The notes beneath the pieces are model-generated. The model worked only from the letters and a program-made list of their open reading frames with translations. It was not told the DNA's origin and did not search any database. From contig NZ_FOGE01000011.1 of NCBI RefSeq assembly GCF_900111125.1, positions 1 through 64,000 of the forward strand: a DNA stretch of 64,000 nucleotides. The letters run 5' to 3'. The position numbers were made by a program, and so were the translations under genes. Positions 38,573 to 47,145 of the stretch are shown here, piece after piece. Numbering within the stretch: position 1 is the stretch's first letter; every line of letters starts with the position of its first letter. The DNA is from Sphingobium sp. YR768 (GTDB lineage Bacteria; Pseudomonadota; Alphaproteobacteria; Sphingomonadales; Sphingomonadaceae).

Positions 38573-38620
38573 GGCTTATCCTCTCCTTGTAACAGGGCTA
38601 TTCTGTCTTGGAAAACAACC

Positions 38621-39664
38621 TCAATCCAGAGGCAGCGTCACGACGCGGGCTTCGCGGGCGGACAGCCATGCCGCTTCGATCACTTGCTGGACCGCGACGG
38701 CATCCTGCGTGGGAACGGGCTGGGGGCCTCCGGTCAGCAAGGCTTCGGCTACTCCAGCATAAAAACGTTCCTGGCATCCGGTTTCTGCCGGATGCCGCGT
38801 CATGCGTCCGTCGCCATCGCGATGTTCGATCGGATCGTCATCCACGCCCCAACCCATGTCGCCCGGTCGCAGCCCGGCGATCAATTGCGCCTCTTGCGGA
38901 TCGAGTTGGCGCTTGATGAGGGTGCCTTCGGTCCCATGAACCGTGAAGCGCGGCGCGCCACCTTGCTCTCCGCCCGGCGCGTTCAGGCTGGCATGCAGCA
39001 CGATCCGCTTGTCGGCGTACCGCAAGATGACATGAGCCCAATCGTCCGCGCCCGATCCGGCCCGCAGCGCTGTGATATCCGCGCTGACGGCGTCGGGCGA
39101 TCCGAACAGGGCCAGCGCCTGATCCACCAAATGTGGCCCCAGATCGAACCACACGCCCGATCCGGCCGATCCATCCTCCCGCCAGCGATCGCGGACTTCC
39201 GGCCGGAACCGATCGAAATGGCTTTCGAAATGGGTGACGCGACCGACCGCGCCAGTCTCGATCGCCGTCTTGATGCTGAGGAAATCGCTGTCGAAACGGC
39301 GATTGTGAAATACCGCCAGTCGCCGGTCCACACTCTGCGCCAACGCTGCCAGATCGCGCGCTTCCGCCAGCGACAGGGCAAAGGGCTTGTCCACCACCAC
39401 ATGTTTGCCCGATCGCAGCGCATCGGCGGCCAGCGCTGCATGTGTCGCACTCGGTGTCGCAATGACGATCAGATCGATCGCCGGATCGGCCAGCAGATCC
39501 TCCACTTGCTCGACACAGGCGATGGCGGGATCGAGCGCTGCCACCTCCGCCGACCGGCTGGTGACGATTGCCTTCAGGTCCAGCGCTGCCGTCGCCCGGA
39601 TCAGCGGCGCATGGAAAACCTGGCCGGCCATGCCATAGCCGATCAGCCCGACCCCGATGCTCAT
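38621..39664 (-). CDS. Gfo/Idh/MocA-family oxidoreductase
   Basis: A 347-residue NAD(P)-dependent dehydrogenase. The N-terminal Rossmann fold has GLIGYGMAGQVFH (6-18) and DKPFALSLAEA (the conserved Lys-Pro). The C-terminal alpha/beta domain contains FDLGPHLVDQAL with the catalytic-type His. Family members oxidise sugars or inositols or reduce dihydrodiols and biliverdin; the substrate here is unknown. Its start codon overlaps the tesA stop by four bases. Confidence 0.88.
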   Translation of the reverse strand: MSIGVGLIGYGMAGQVFHAPLIRATAALDLKAIVTSRSAEVAALDPAIACVEQVEDLLADPAIDLIVIATPSATHAALAADALRSGKHVVVDKPFALSLAEARDLAALAQSVDRRLAVFHNRRFDSDFLSIKTAIETGAVGRVTHFESHFDRFRPEVRDRWREDGSAGSGVWFDLGPHLVDQALALFGSPDAVSADITALRAGSGADDWAHVILRYADKRIVLHASLNAPGGEQGGAPRFTVHGTEGTLIKRQLDPQEAQLIAGLRPGDMGWGVDDDPIEHRDGDGRMTRHPAETGCQERFYAGVAEALLTGGPQPVPTQDAVAVQQVIEAAWLSAREARVVTLPLD

Positions 39665-40386
39665 GGCTTCAAAACTCCCGCTACCACGGGCGCCAGCTTG
39701 CCGACGATTACCGTCACACCCTTGTCATTGGGATGGATGCCATCGGGCAGTTGCAACGATCGCTTGCCGATCACGCCGTCCAGCATGAAGGGGTAGAGCG
39801 TCGCATCATAGCGCTTCGCCAATTCCGGATAGATGGGGTTGAACGCCGCCGCATAGTCCGGCCCCATATTGGGTGACGCCAACATCCCGGTCAGCAGTAT
39901 CTTGATGCCCCGCCGTTGCGTTTCGGTCAGGATCGCACCCAGATTGGCTCGGGTCTCCATGGGGCTGAGGCCGCGCAGCATGTCATTGCCACCCAGTCCC
40001 ACCAGCATCAGGTCCGGTTTGCGCGGCAAGCCGTCCAGCGTGAAGGCGAGCCGCGCCAGACCGGCCGCCGTCGTGTCACCCGATACCCCCGCATTGACTA
40101 CCCGCACCTTCATACCGCGCCTGTTCAGCGCCTGTTCCAGCACCGGCGCCAGTCCCTTTTCCTGATCCAGATTATAGCCGGCATAGAGGCTGTCGCCAAA
40201 GGCCACGACCAGCTTCGCATCGGCCATCTTGGGGGCAGAGGGCGCGACCGCATTCGCTGCCTGCGCCGTCTCGGCCGGTGGGGGAGGGGGCGGCGCCTTG
40301 TCGGAACAGCTGCTCGCCAGATAGACAAACAGCATCATCGCCCCATATTGCAATATTCTGCCCGCCAAGGAGCGCTCCTTTTTCAT
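39661..40386 (-). CDS. tesA: GDSL lipase/arylesterase TesA-like lipoprotein
   Basis: A 241-residue SGNH hydrolase. Block I FGDSLYAGYN, block III GLGGNDML and block V DGIHPNDKG carry the Ser, Gly/Asn and Asp/His catalytic residues. An N-terminal hydrophobic stretch ending YLASSC is a lipobox, so the enzyme is probably membrane-anchored in the periplasm, followed by a Pro-rich linker. Such enzymes are thioesterase/lysophospholipase I/arylesterase. The gene is divergent from ybbA/ybbP-like ABC genes, the same arrangement as in E. coli. Its ATG overlaps the start codon of the divergent gene (shared CATG). Confidence 0.88.
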   Translation of the reverse strand: MKKERSLAGRILQYGAMMLFVYLASSCSDKAPPPPPPAETAQAANAVAPSAPKMADAKLVVAFGDSLYAGYNLDQEKGLAPVLEQALNRRGMKVRVVNAGVSGDTTAAGLARLAFTLDGLPRKPDLMLVGLGGNDMLRGLSPMETRANLGAILTETQRRGIKILLTGMLASPNMGPDYAAAFNPIYPELAKRYDATLYPFMLDGVIGKRSLQLPDGIHPNDKGVTVIVGKLAPVVAGVLKP

Positions 40387-40387
40387 G
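40367..40387. promoter_or_regulatory. Overlapping divergent starts and palindromic ribosome site
   Basis: AAGGAGCGCTCCTT (40367-40380) is a perfect 14-bp palindrome giving AAGGAG on both strands. CATG at 40384-40387 holds the tesA start on the minus strand and the ABC gene start on the plus strand. Promoters for each gene must therefore lie inside the other gene. Confidence 0.5.
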
Positions 40388-41086
40388 CATTTGCCCATCA
40401 ATCCCGCCACTATCGCGATCCGCGCGCACAATGTCACTCTCTCGCTTGGCACGCGCGATGCGCCGGTGGCGATCCTGAAGGGCGTGGACCTGTCCATCCT
40501 GCGCGGCGAAAGCGTCGCCATATTGGGCGCTTCGGGATCGGGCAAAAGTTCGCTGATGGCGGTCCTCTCCGGCCTCGAACGCGCCAGTGGCGGCCATGTC
40601 GATGTCGGCGGCGTCGATTTCGGGACGCTCGGCGAGGATGAACTGGCCCGCGCCCGTCGGGGCCGGATCGGCATCGTGCTGCAAAGCTTCCACCTGTTGC
40701 CGACCATGACGGCACTGGAAAATGTCGCCGTCCCGCTCGAACTTTCCGGCCATGCTGATGCTTTCGCGTTGGCCGCCGAAGAATTGCGCGCCGTCGGCCT
40801 CGGCCACCGGCTCGATCATTATCCTGCCCAATTATCGGGAGGGGAGCAGCAGCGCGTCGCCATCGCCCGCGCCGTCGCACCGCGCCCGACCCTGCTCTTC
40901 GCCGACGAGCCGACCGGCAATCTTGATGCCACCACGGGCGCGGCGATCATGGATTTGCTGTTCGACCGGCAAAAGGCGGCGGGCGCGACGCTGGTCATCA
41001 TCACTCATGATCCCGTCTTGGCGGAACGGTGCGGGCGCATCGTCGAAATGCGCGATGGTCAGATCGTCGCGGATCGCGCGGCATGA
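40385..41086 (+). CDS. ABC transporter ATP-binding protein, YbbA/LolD-like
   Basis: A 233-residue ATPase of the MacB/LolD/YbbA subgroup. It has Walker [11 protein letters not shown]-loop [17 protein letters not shown], signature [14 protein letters not shown], Walker [13 protein letters not shown] and switch His in IITHDP. It pairs with the downstream FtsX-like permease (four-base ATGA overlap) in a mechanotransmission-type transporter working on periplasmic or membrane substrates. The position opposite tesA is the E. coli ybbA layout. Confidence 0.9.
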   Translation: MHLPINPATIAIRAHNVTLSLGTRDAPVAILKGVDLSILRGESVAILGASGSGKSSLMAVLSGLERASGGHVDVGGVDFGTLGEDELARARRGRIGIVLQSFHLLPTMTALENVAVPLELSGHADAFALAAEELRAVGLGHRLDHYPAQLSGGEQQRVAIARAVAPRPTLLFADEPTGNLDATTGAAIMDLLFDRQKAAGATLVIITHDPVLAERCGRIVEMRDGQIVADRAA

Positions 41087-43605
41087 ATGGCCTTGGCTGG
41101 CGCGGCTATTGGCGCATCGCCCGGCGGGACCTGCATCTGGGGTTCCGGGGGCTGCGGTTGCTTTTCCTTTGCCTGTTCCTTGGCGTTGCAACGCTGGCGG
41201 CGATCGGCAGCCTGACGGCGGCGATCACGCAGGAATTGCGCGACCGGGGCAGGGTCATATTAGGGGGCGATATCGAGATCGCCATGACCCAGCGTGAGGC
41301 GGGCTTTGGCGACAAGCAGGCTTTCCGACAGCTCGGCACGCTCAGCGAAACGATCCGGATGCGCGCCATGGCGCAGCGTGTCGGGCGGGGGAGGGGGGAT
41401 GCGCCTCCGGCAGTCCTTACCGAACTCAAGGGCGTCGACGCCGCCTATCCTCTTTATGGTACGCTGACATTGCAGGGCAGTCGCTATCAGCCCATGGATG
41501 CCGACCATATTTTGATCGGTGAGGCATTGGCCGAGCGGCTGGATATCCGGCGCGGAGAGCGGCTGCGTTATGGGCAGGCGGATTTCACCATCGCCGCGAT
41601 CATCGCCGATGAACCGGACCGACTGGGTGAGGGCTTCACCCTCGGCCCGGTCGCAATTGTGTCGATGGAGGGGCTGCGCCGCACCGGGCTGATCCAGCCC
41701 GGCAGCCTCTACAACAGCAAATATCGCATCCGCCTGAACCCCCGCTATAACGCGACGACGGTTCGCGAAGATTGGGAGAAGGCGCGCGCGAGCGAAGGCT
41801 GGACCTTCAAGGATCGCGATCGCGCGGCGCCCGGTGCCGATCGCTTCATCGAGCGGATGGGGCAATTTCTGTCGCTGATCGGCCTCGCCGCGCTGGTGAT
41901 CGCTGGCATCGGCGTCAGCAATGGCGTCGCCTCCTATCTCGCGGCCAAACGAGGCAGTATCGCGACCCTGAAGGTGCTGGGCGCCACCTCCGCCGACATC
42001 GCTCATATCTACCGGTTGCAAATTGGGGTGGTTGCGCTGCTTGGCATTGGCGTGGGGCTGGTCGTCGGCGCGGCATTGCCGCCTCTGGTGGTGGCAATGG
42101 CCGGCGATGTACTGCCGGTCAGTCCCGGTTTCCGCCTCCACTCAGCGCCGCTGATCACCAGCGCCGTCTATGGATTGTTGATTGCCTTTCTCTTCACCTT
42201 CCCGCCTTTGGCCAAAGCGCGGACCCAGCCCGCAGCAGCCATTTTCCGGGGAGCGGTGGAAAGCCGGTCGGGCCTTGATCGTCATAGTCTTGGTGCGATG
42301 GGATTGGCTGGCGCACTGCTGGTCGCGTTGGCACTGGGCACCGCGCGCGAGCCGCTCTTCTCTGCGGCCGTGCTGGGCGCAGTAGCGGCTGTCCTCTTGC
42401 TCCTGCTGGGCCTCGGTCTGGCCGTCAGCCATGTCGCGCGTCGTCTGCCCCGGCCGCGTCGCCCGCTGCTGCGTCTTGCCATGGCCAATCTCCATCGCCC
42501 CGGCGCGCAGACGGCTGCGCTGATCGTGGCGCTTGGCCTCGCCCTCACCTTGTTCGTCACGCTCGCAGGAATCGAAACCAGCCTGAACGCGGAAATTCGC
42601 AGCGTCGTGCCGCAAAAGGCACCGGCCCAGATCGTGCTGGACATCCCCGCGCCACAACAGGCGCGTTTCCGCCAGATCGTCGCGCAGCAGGCGCCCGAAG
42701 CGCAGCTCAATATCGTGCCCGTTCTGCGCGGCACGATCACGGCCTTTGGCAAGCAGCGCGTGGCCGATCTCAAGCAATTGCCCGAAGGCGCATGGTTCCT
42801 GCGCGGCGAGCGGGGCGTGACCTATAGCGCGACCTTGCCCGAAGGCAGCGATCTGGTCGCGGGAAAATGGTGGGCGAAGGACTATAAGGGGCCGCCGCTC
42901 GTCTCGCTCGACGCCGAAGCCGCCAAGACGCTCAATATAGGGGTCGGCGATACGCTCACCGTCTCGATCCTCGGCCGCGAAATCGAAGCGCGCATCGCCT
43001 CCCTGCGCAAGGTCAACTGGGACACGATGGGCTTCAACTATGTGCTGGTCTTCTCACCCGCCACGCTGCAATCCGCCCCCCATAGTGTAGCCGCGACGAT
43101 CACGATGGACACGAAGCACAACAGCGCCATGACCCGCGCCTTGTTGGCCGCCTTCCCCGGCGTGTCGGTGATCGCGGTCGGCGAAGTGATCGATCAGGTC
43201 GGCACCATCCTTACCCAGATGTCGCGCGCCATCCTTGTCGCGGCTTCGGTGGCGATTCTTGCCGGCATCGCCGTGCTGGTCGGCGCCATCGCCGCTTCGC
43301 GGCAGGCCCGCAGCTATGACAGCGTGATATTGAAGACGCTGGGCGCCACCCGTGCGCAGTTGCTGGGCGGGCAGGCGCTCGAATATGGGTTGCTCGCCGC
43401 AATCCTGGCGCTGGTGGCGCTGGCGCTGGGCAGCGCGGCGGCCTGGTTCGTGATCGTCCAGGTCTTCGATTTTGGCTGGGCGCCCGACTGGCCCGTGGTG
43501 CTGGCGACGCTGGCGGGCGGGGCGCTGCTGACGCTGGGCATCGGTCTGGCCGGATCGGTGCCGTTGCTGTCCGTCCGACCGTCCCGCGCCCTGCGTCAGG
43601 TCTGA
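41083..43605 (+). CDS. ABC transporter permease, FtsX/YbbP-like
   Basis: An 840-residue inner-membrane protein with two FtsX-type permease units. It has an N-terminal transmembrane helix (LLFLCLFLGVATLAAIGSLTAAI), a large periplasmic domain (about 45-250), three helices (about 265-385), two central helices (about 415-460), a second periplasmic region, and three C-terminal helices (about 720-825). The ASYLAAKRGSIATLKVLGAT block and its repeat RSYDSVILKTLGATRAQLL are the FtsX signature loops. The architecture matches YbbP, partner of YbbA. Substrate unknown. Start chosen at the ATG overlapping the ATPase stop. Confidence 0.9.
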   Translation: MNGLGWRGYWRIARRDLHLGFRGLRLLFLCLFLGVATLAAIGSLTAAITQELRDRGRVILGGDIEIAMTQREAGFGDKQAFRQLGTLSETIRMRAMAQRVGRGRGDAPPAVLTELKGVDAAYPLYGTLTLQGSRYQPMDADHILIGEALAERLDIRRGERLRYGQADFTIAAIIADEPDRLGEGFTLGPVAIVSMEGLRRTGLIQPGSLYNSKYRIRLNPRYNATTVREDWEKARASEGWTFKDRDRAAPGADRFIERMGQFLSLIGLAALVIAGIGVSNGVASYLAAKRGSIATLKVLGATSADIAHIYRLQIGVVALLGIGVGLVVGAALPPLVVAMAGDVLPVSPGFRLHSAPLITSAVYGLLIAFLFTFPPLAKARTQPAAAIFRGAVESRSGLDRHSLGAMGLAGALLVALALGTAREPLFSAAVLGAVAAVLLLLLGLGLAVSHVARRLPRPRRPLLRLAMANLHRPGAQTAALIVALGLALTLFVTLAGIETSLNAEIRSVVPQKAPAQIVLDIPAPQQARFRQIVAQQAPEAQLNIVPVLRGTITAFGKQRVADLKQLPEGAWFLRGERGVTYSATLPEGSDLVAGKWWAKDYKGPPLVSLDAEAAKTLNIGVGDTLTVSILGREIEARIASLRKVNWDTMGFNYVLVFSPATLQSAPHSVAATITMDTKHNSAMTRALLAAFPGVSVIAVGEVIDQVGTILTQMSRAILVAASVAILAGIAVLVGAIAASRQARSYDSVILKTLGATRAQLLGGQALEYGLLAAILALVALALGSAAAWFVIVQVFDFGWAPDWPVVLATLAGGALLTLGIGLAGSVPLLSVRPSRALRQV

Positions 43606-43609
43606 TGAC

Positions 43610-43981
43610 TTATCGGACCTTGAAGCTGTAGCCGCCCTCCACCTTGTGCTGGTCGGCACCAACGACATGCCATTTCAGGTCATAGGTGCCGGCGGGCAAG
43701 GCGCGGGGGAAAGTCAGGATCATGGTCTTGCCCTCGACCATGGTCTTGAACCCCTTGATCGGCATGGGTTCATGGTTGGCCATGCCCGGCATCCCGGTCA
43801 TGGTCAGGTCCGCGCCGCTCAAGGCCGCCTGAAAGGTTTCGGAAAAGGTCAGCGTCATTTTTGTCGGCTTGGCCACGGTAGCATCGGCGGCCGGCGTGGA
43901 CGACAGCAATTTGCTGTGTGCGCTCGCCACGCCGGGCAGCAACATGGCGACGGCGGCGGCGGTCAGGAACAGACGGTTCAT
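43610..43981 (-). CDS. copC: Copper resistance protein CopC
   Basis: A 123-residue periplasmic copper carrier with signal peptide MNRLFLTAAAVAMLLPGVASA, leaving mature His1 (HSKLLSSTPA), the canonical Cu(II) ligand. The C-terminal DQHKVEGGYSF adds the Asp and His of that site. A GMPGMANHEPM Met/His patch may be a Cu(I) region. The start at 43981 follows a GGAG-type site. It is divergent from the metal-sensing sigma cassette, so both probably respond to the same signal. No copD follows in the window. Confidence 0.9.
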   Translation of the reverse strand: MNRLFLTAAAVAMLLPGVASAHSKLLSSTPAADATVAKPTKMTLTFSETFQAALSGADLTMTGMPGMANHEPMPIKGFKTMVEGKTMILTFPRALPAGTYDLKWHVVGADQHKVEGGYSFKVR

Positions 43982-44124
43982 GGCAATCTCCTGCAAGGAT
44001 AGTTGCAGACAGTTACGCACGGGCTTGCCCGCCCCCTCGCGTCATGCGCATATTTTTTACCCTGCCAGATTGAGGGATGGAAGCGTGCCATGCGTATGCT
44101 CGGTCAGGAATGGAGAATGACGCG

Positions 44125-44379
44125 ATGACCGATCTGGATCAGATGCTGGACGCCGTGCGGGCAACGCCCACCGATGCGCGGCTGGCGGGCATGGATGATG
44201 CTGTGCTGACCGGCATGGCCGATCGGCGTGAACGGATGACCGCGCGCCGCAGCCTGATGCTGGCGGGCATCGTGGCGATCGGCATCGGCTGGACCGGCAG
44301 CATCCTGCCTGCCGCCCCGGCGCAGGCCATGCCGATCGGCATGTCGGACTATGCGCCCTCTCGCCTGCTTGGCCAATGA
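44125..44379 (+). CDS. CnrY-like anti-sigma membrane protein
   Basis: An 84-residue protein with a charged cytoplasmic N-terminal half (LDQMLDAVRATPTDARLAGMDDAV...), one transmembrane helix (SLMLAGIVAIGIGWTGSIL) and a short periplasmic tail (MPIGMSDYAPSRLLGQ). This is the size and layout of CnrY, which binds the sigma factor CnrH and releases it on a signal from CnrX. Sequence alone would not give the call; it rests on the gene order Y-X-H and the four-base overlap with the CnrX-like gene. GGAGAA precedes the ATG. Confidence 0.65.
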   Translation: MTDLDQMLDAVRATPTDARLAGMDDAVLTGMADRRERMTARRSLMLAGIVAIGIGWTGSILPAAPAQAMPIGMSDYAPSRLLGQ

Positions 44380-44822
44380 ACGCCCGCCGCTATCTGCTCG
44401 TCGCACTGGTCGCCTTTGCCGCATCGCTGGCGGCGGTGCTGGTGACACGGCTCTGGTTCGCGCCCGAACCGCGCGTCGAAAGCGAAGTGCATGCACTGCT
44501 CCATCAACGGCTGACCCTGGACGCGGCGCAGGAACAGCGCATCCACGCCCTGGAAACCGCCTTTGCCACCCGGCGCGCGACGCTGGAGGCGGAAATGCGA
44601 GCAGACAATCAAAGGCTGGCCGACGCGATCGCCGCCGAACATGGCTATGGTCCCAAGGTGGCGGAAGCGGTCGATCGATCGCACCATGTGATGGGCCAGC
44701 TGCAAAAGGACACGCTGCAACATATTTTCGCGATGCGCGCAGTGCTGCGTCCTGATCAGGCGGCGCAGTTCGATGCTGCCATCGTCAAGGCGCTGACCCA
44801 GCCCGTCCCGTCCACCCGATAA
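44376..44822 (+). CDS. CnrX-like periplasmic metal sensor
   Basis: A 148-residue protein with one N-terminal membrane anchor (LLVALVAFAASLAAVLV) and an all-helical periplasmic hairpin domain of the metal-resistance (CnrX/CzcE-ZraP-like) type. The metal ligands of Cupriavidus CnrX (His42, His46, Glu63, His119, Met123) are all present as His39, His43, Glu60, His116 and Met120, each shifted by exactly three. A second His pair (SHH near 103) is extra. The neighbours copA, copB and copC suggest copper as the signal. Coupled to the anti-sigma gene by an ATGA overlap. Confidence 0.8.
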   Translation: MNARRYLLVALVAFAASLAAVLVTRLWFAPEPRVESEVHALLHQRLTLDAAQEQRIHALETAFATRRATLEAEMRADNQRLADAIAAEHGYGPKVAEAVDRSHHVMGQLQKDTLQHIFAMRAVLRPDQAAQFDAAIVKALTQPVPSTR

Positions 44823-44823
44823 G

Positions 44824-45381
44824 GTGAACGATCCGAACCCCGACGATCGCGTGCTGGTCGCTCACGCGCTGGCCGGGCAGCAATCGGCTTATGCCGCGCT
44901 GATGCGGCGGCACCGGGATGCAGTGTGGAGGCTTGCGCGCGGTCATGTCGGCGACGGGGATGTCGCACTGGACATTACGCAGGAAAGTTTCGTTTCGGCC
45001 TTCGCCGCCCTTGCCCGCTATGATGGCACGCGATCATTCCGTGTCTGGATTGCCCGCATCGCCCTCAACAAATGCCGCGATTGGGCACGCCGTCGTGCCG
45101 TCCGCGGTTTCTTCACCTTCGCCCGGCCGATCGACGATGCGCTCCATATCGCCGATAGGGCTGAAACGCCGGAAGAGGCGCTGCAATCGCAGCACGCCCT
45201 CGCCCGGATCAATGTCGCCATCGCATCGCTGCCCGCCAATCTGAGAAATGTGCTGCTGCTCCGCACGATCGAACAGATGAGTCAGGCGGAGGCGGCGCAG
45301 GTGCTGGGCATTACGGAAAAAGCAGTCGAAACCCGACTCTATCGCGCGCGCGCCAGACTGGCGGAAATTTTGAGGGATTGA
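44824..45381 (+). CDS. ECF sigma factor, CnrH-like
   Basis: A 185-residue extracytoplasmic-function sigma factor. Region 2 spans about 15-85 (AYAALMRRHRDAVWRLARGH, DITQESFVSAFAALARYDGTRSFRVWIARIALNKCRDWARRR) and region 4 about 125-182 (LPANLRNVLLLRTIEQMSQAEAAQVLGITEKAVETRLYRARARL). It starts with GTG one base after the stop of the CnrX-like gene; no strong ribosome site is seen, so translational coupling is expected. It would activate copper genes when CnrX/CnrY release it, including probably its own operon, copA/copB and copC. Confidence 0.9.
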   Translation: MNDPNPDDRVLVAHALAGQQSAYAALMRRHRDAVWRLARGHVGDGDVALDITQESFVSAFAALARYDGTRSFRVWIARIALNKCRDWARRRAVRGFFTFARPIDDALHIADRAETPEEALQSQHALARINVAIASLPANLRNVLLLRTIEQMSQAEAAQVLGITEKAVETRLYRARARLAEILRD

Positions 45382-45405
45382 GTCCCCATCCGCGTATGAA
45401 GGGGC

Positions 45406-47145
45406 ATGCTTTCCTCATCTCTCGATCGCCGCACCCTGATCAGGAGCGCCGCTGCCATAACTCTGGCTGGTGCCTTCCCTGCCTGGGCGCGCAGCGGTAC
45501 CACTGGCCTCTTGTCTGCTCCCAGCGTCTTGTCCGGCGACAGCATCGCGTTGACGGTCGGTGAAAGCCATTTCGGCACTGGCGGTCGGTCGGCCCACGCC
45601 ATCACTATCAATGGCACCATCCCCGCCCCGTTGATCCGCCTGAAGGAAGGGCAGCAGGTCCGCATCGCCGTCACCAACCGGCTGAAGGAGGATACGTCGA
45701 TCCACTGGCACGGCCTGATACTGCCCTTCCAGATGGACGGCGTTCCCGGTGTCAGCTTTCCCGGCATCCGTCCCGGCGAAACCTTCACCTATGACTTCCC
45801 GATCCGCCAGTCCGGCACCTATTGGTATCACAGTCATTCGGGCATGCAGGAAGCGATGGGCCATTATGGTCCGATCGTCATCGATCCCGCCGGTGCCGAT
45901 CCGGTCCAGTCTGATCGCGAACATGTGATCGTGCTGGCCGACTGGTCGTCAGTCCATCCGCATGTCCTGCTCAAGCGGCTCAAGCAGATGGGCGGTTACT
46001 ATAATATGCAGCGCCAGACGCTGGCCAGCCTACTCAAAGGCAAGGATCAGTCGCTCAAGGATCGGATGGAATGGGGCGCGATGCGTATGGATCCCACCGA
46101 TATTTCGGACGTGACCGGCGCGACCTACAGCTTTCTGGTGAATGGCCATGGCACGGCGGAAAACTGGACTGGCCTGTTTGTGCCCGGTGAGCGGGTCCAG
46201 CTGCGCATCATCAACGCTTCGGCCATGACCAATTTCAATGTCCGCTTACCCGGACTTCCCATGACCGTGGTCCAGTGCGACGGCCAGCATGTCCAGCCGG
46301 TCGAAACAGACGAATTCCAGATCGGCATCGCCGAAACCTATGACGTGATCGTCCAGCCGACCGAGGCCAAACCCTATGGCCTGATCGCCGAAGCGATCGA
46401 CCGGTCGGGGCAGGTCCGCGCGACGCTCGCGCCACAGATCGGCATGGTCGCACCCATTCCCGATCTGCGTCAGCGCCCGCTACTGACCATGAAGGATATG
46501 GGCATGGACATGTCGGGGATGGACATGGGGCAAGCGGGCGTGATCGATCTCAGCCAGCCTGCCAATGACAGCATGTCCGGCCATAGCATGAAGATGCTCG
46601 ATCCCTCGGTCGCACCCAATGTCCCGATGGGGCCGGGCGTTGCGACCCTTTCCGCCATGCCCGCCGATCGCACGGCCGATCGCCCGACCGGTCTGGAGGA
46701 TGTCGATCATCGCGTCCTTACCTATGCCGACCTGCGCGCGCTGGAACCGAATAGCGACACGCGCACGCCCACCCGCACGCTCGACATCCATCTGACCGCC
46801 AATATGGAACGCTATATGTGGTCCTTCGACGGTGTGAAGCTGTCCGACGGCGCGGAACGCATCCCCTTCCGGCACATGGAACGGGTGCGGGTAAACCTGA
46901 TCAACGACACGATGATGCCGCATCCCATCCATATTCACGGTCATTTCTTCCAGCTCGTCACTGGTGAGGATGCAGCCCATCATCCGCGCAAGCATACGGT
47001 GAATGTCCTGCCCGGCGGGAAAGTCAGCTTTGACCTGACGGCCGATGCGATCGGCGACTGGGCCTTTCATTGCCACATGCTGATGCACATGCATGCTGGC
47101 ATGATGCGTGTCGTTACCGTCCGTCATGAGGAGGAGGCTGCATGA
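45406..47145 (+). CDS. copA: Multicopper oxidase CopA
   Basis: A 579-residue periplasmic copper-resistance oxidase. The twin-arginine signal is at the N-terminus (SLDRRTLIRSAAA). Three cupredoxin domains carry the copper sites HWHG (100-102), WYHSHSG (142, 144), HPIHIHG (506-511) and HCHMLMHMHAGMM (555-566), giving type 1 and the trinuclear type 2/3 centres. A Met-rich loop (MKDMGMDMSGMDMG, ~364-377) binds Cu(I) as in Pseudomonas CopA. It lies 24 bases after the sigma gene and overlaps copB by four bases. Confidence 0.95.
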   Translation: MLSSSLDRRTLIRSAAAITLAGAFPAWARSGTTGLLSAPSVLSGDSIALTVGESHFGTGGRSAHAITINGTIPAPLIRLKEGQQVRIAVTNRLKEDTSIHWHGLILPFQMDGVPGVSFPGIRPGETFTYDFPIRQSGTYWYHSHSGMQEAMGHYGPIVIDPAGADPVQSDREHVIVLADWSSVHPHVLLKRLKQMGGYYNMQRQTLASLLKGKDQSLKDRMEWGAMRMDPTDISDVTGATYSFLVNGHGTAENWTGLFVPGERVQLRIINASAMTNFNVRLPGLPMTVVQCDGQHVQPVETDEFQIGIAETYDVIVQPTEAKPYGLIAEAIDRSGQVRATLAPQIGMVAPIPDLRQRPLLTMKDMGMDMSGMDMGQAGVIDLSQPANDSMSGHSMKMLDPSVAPNVPMGPGVATLSAMPADRTADRPTGLEDVDHRVLTYADLRALEPNSDTRTPTRTLDIHLTANMERYMWSFDGVKLSDGAERIPFRHMERVRVNLINDTMMPHPIHIHGHFFQLVTGEDAAHHPRKHTVNVLPGGKVSFDLTADAIGDWAFHCHMLMHMHAGMMRVVTVRHEEEAA

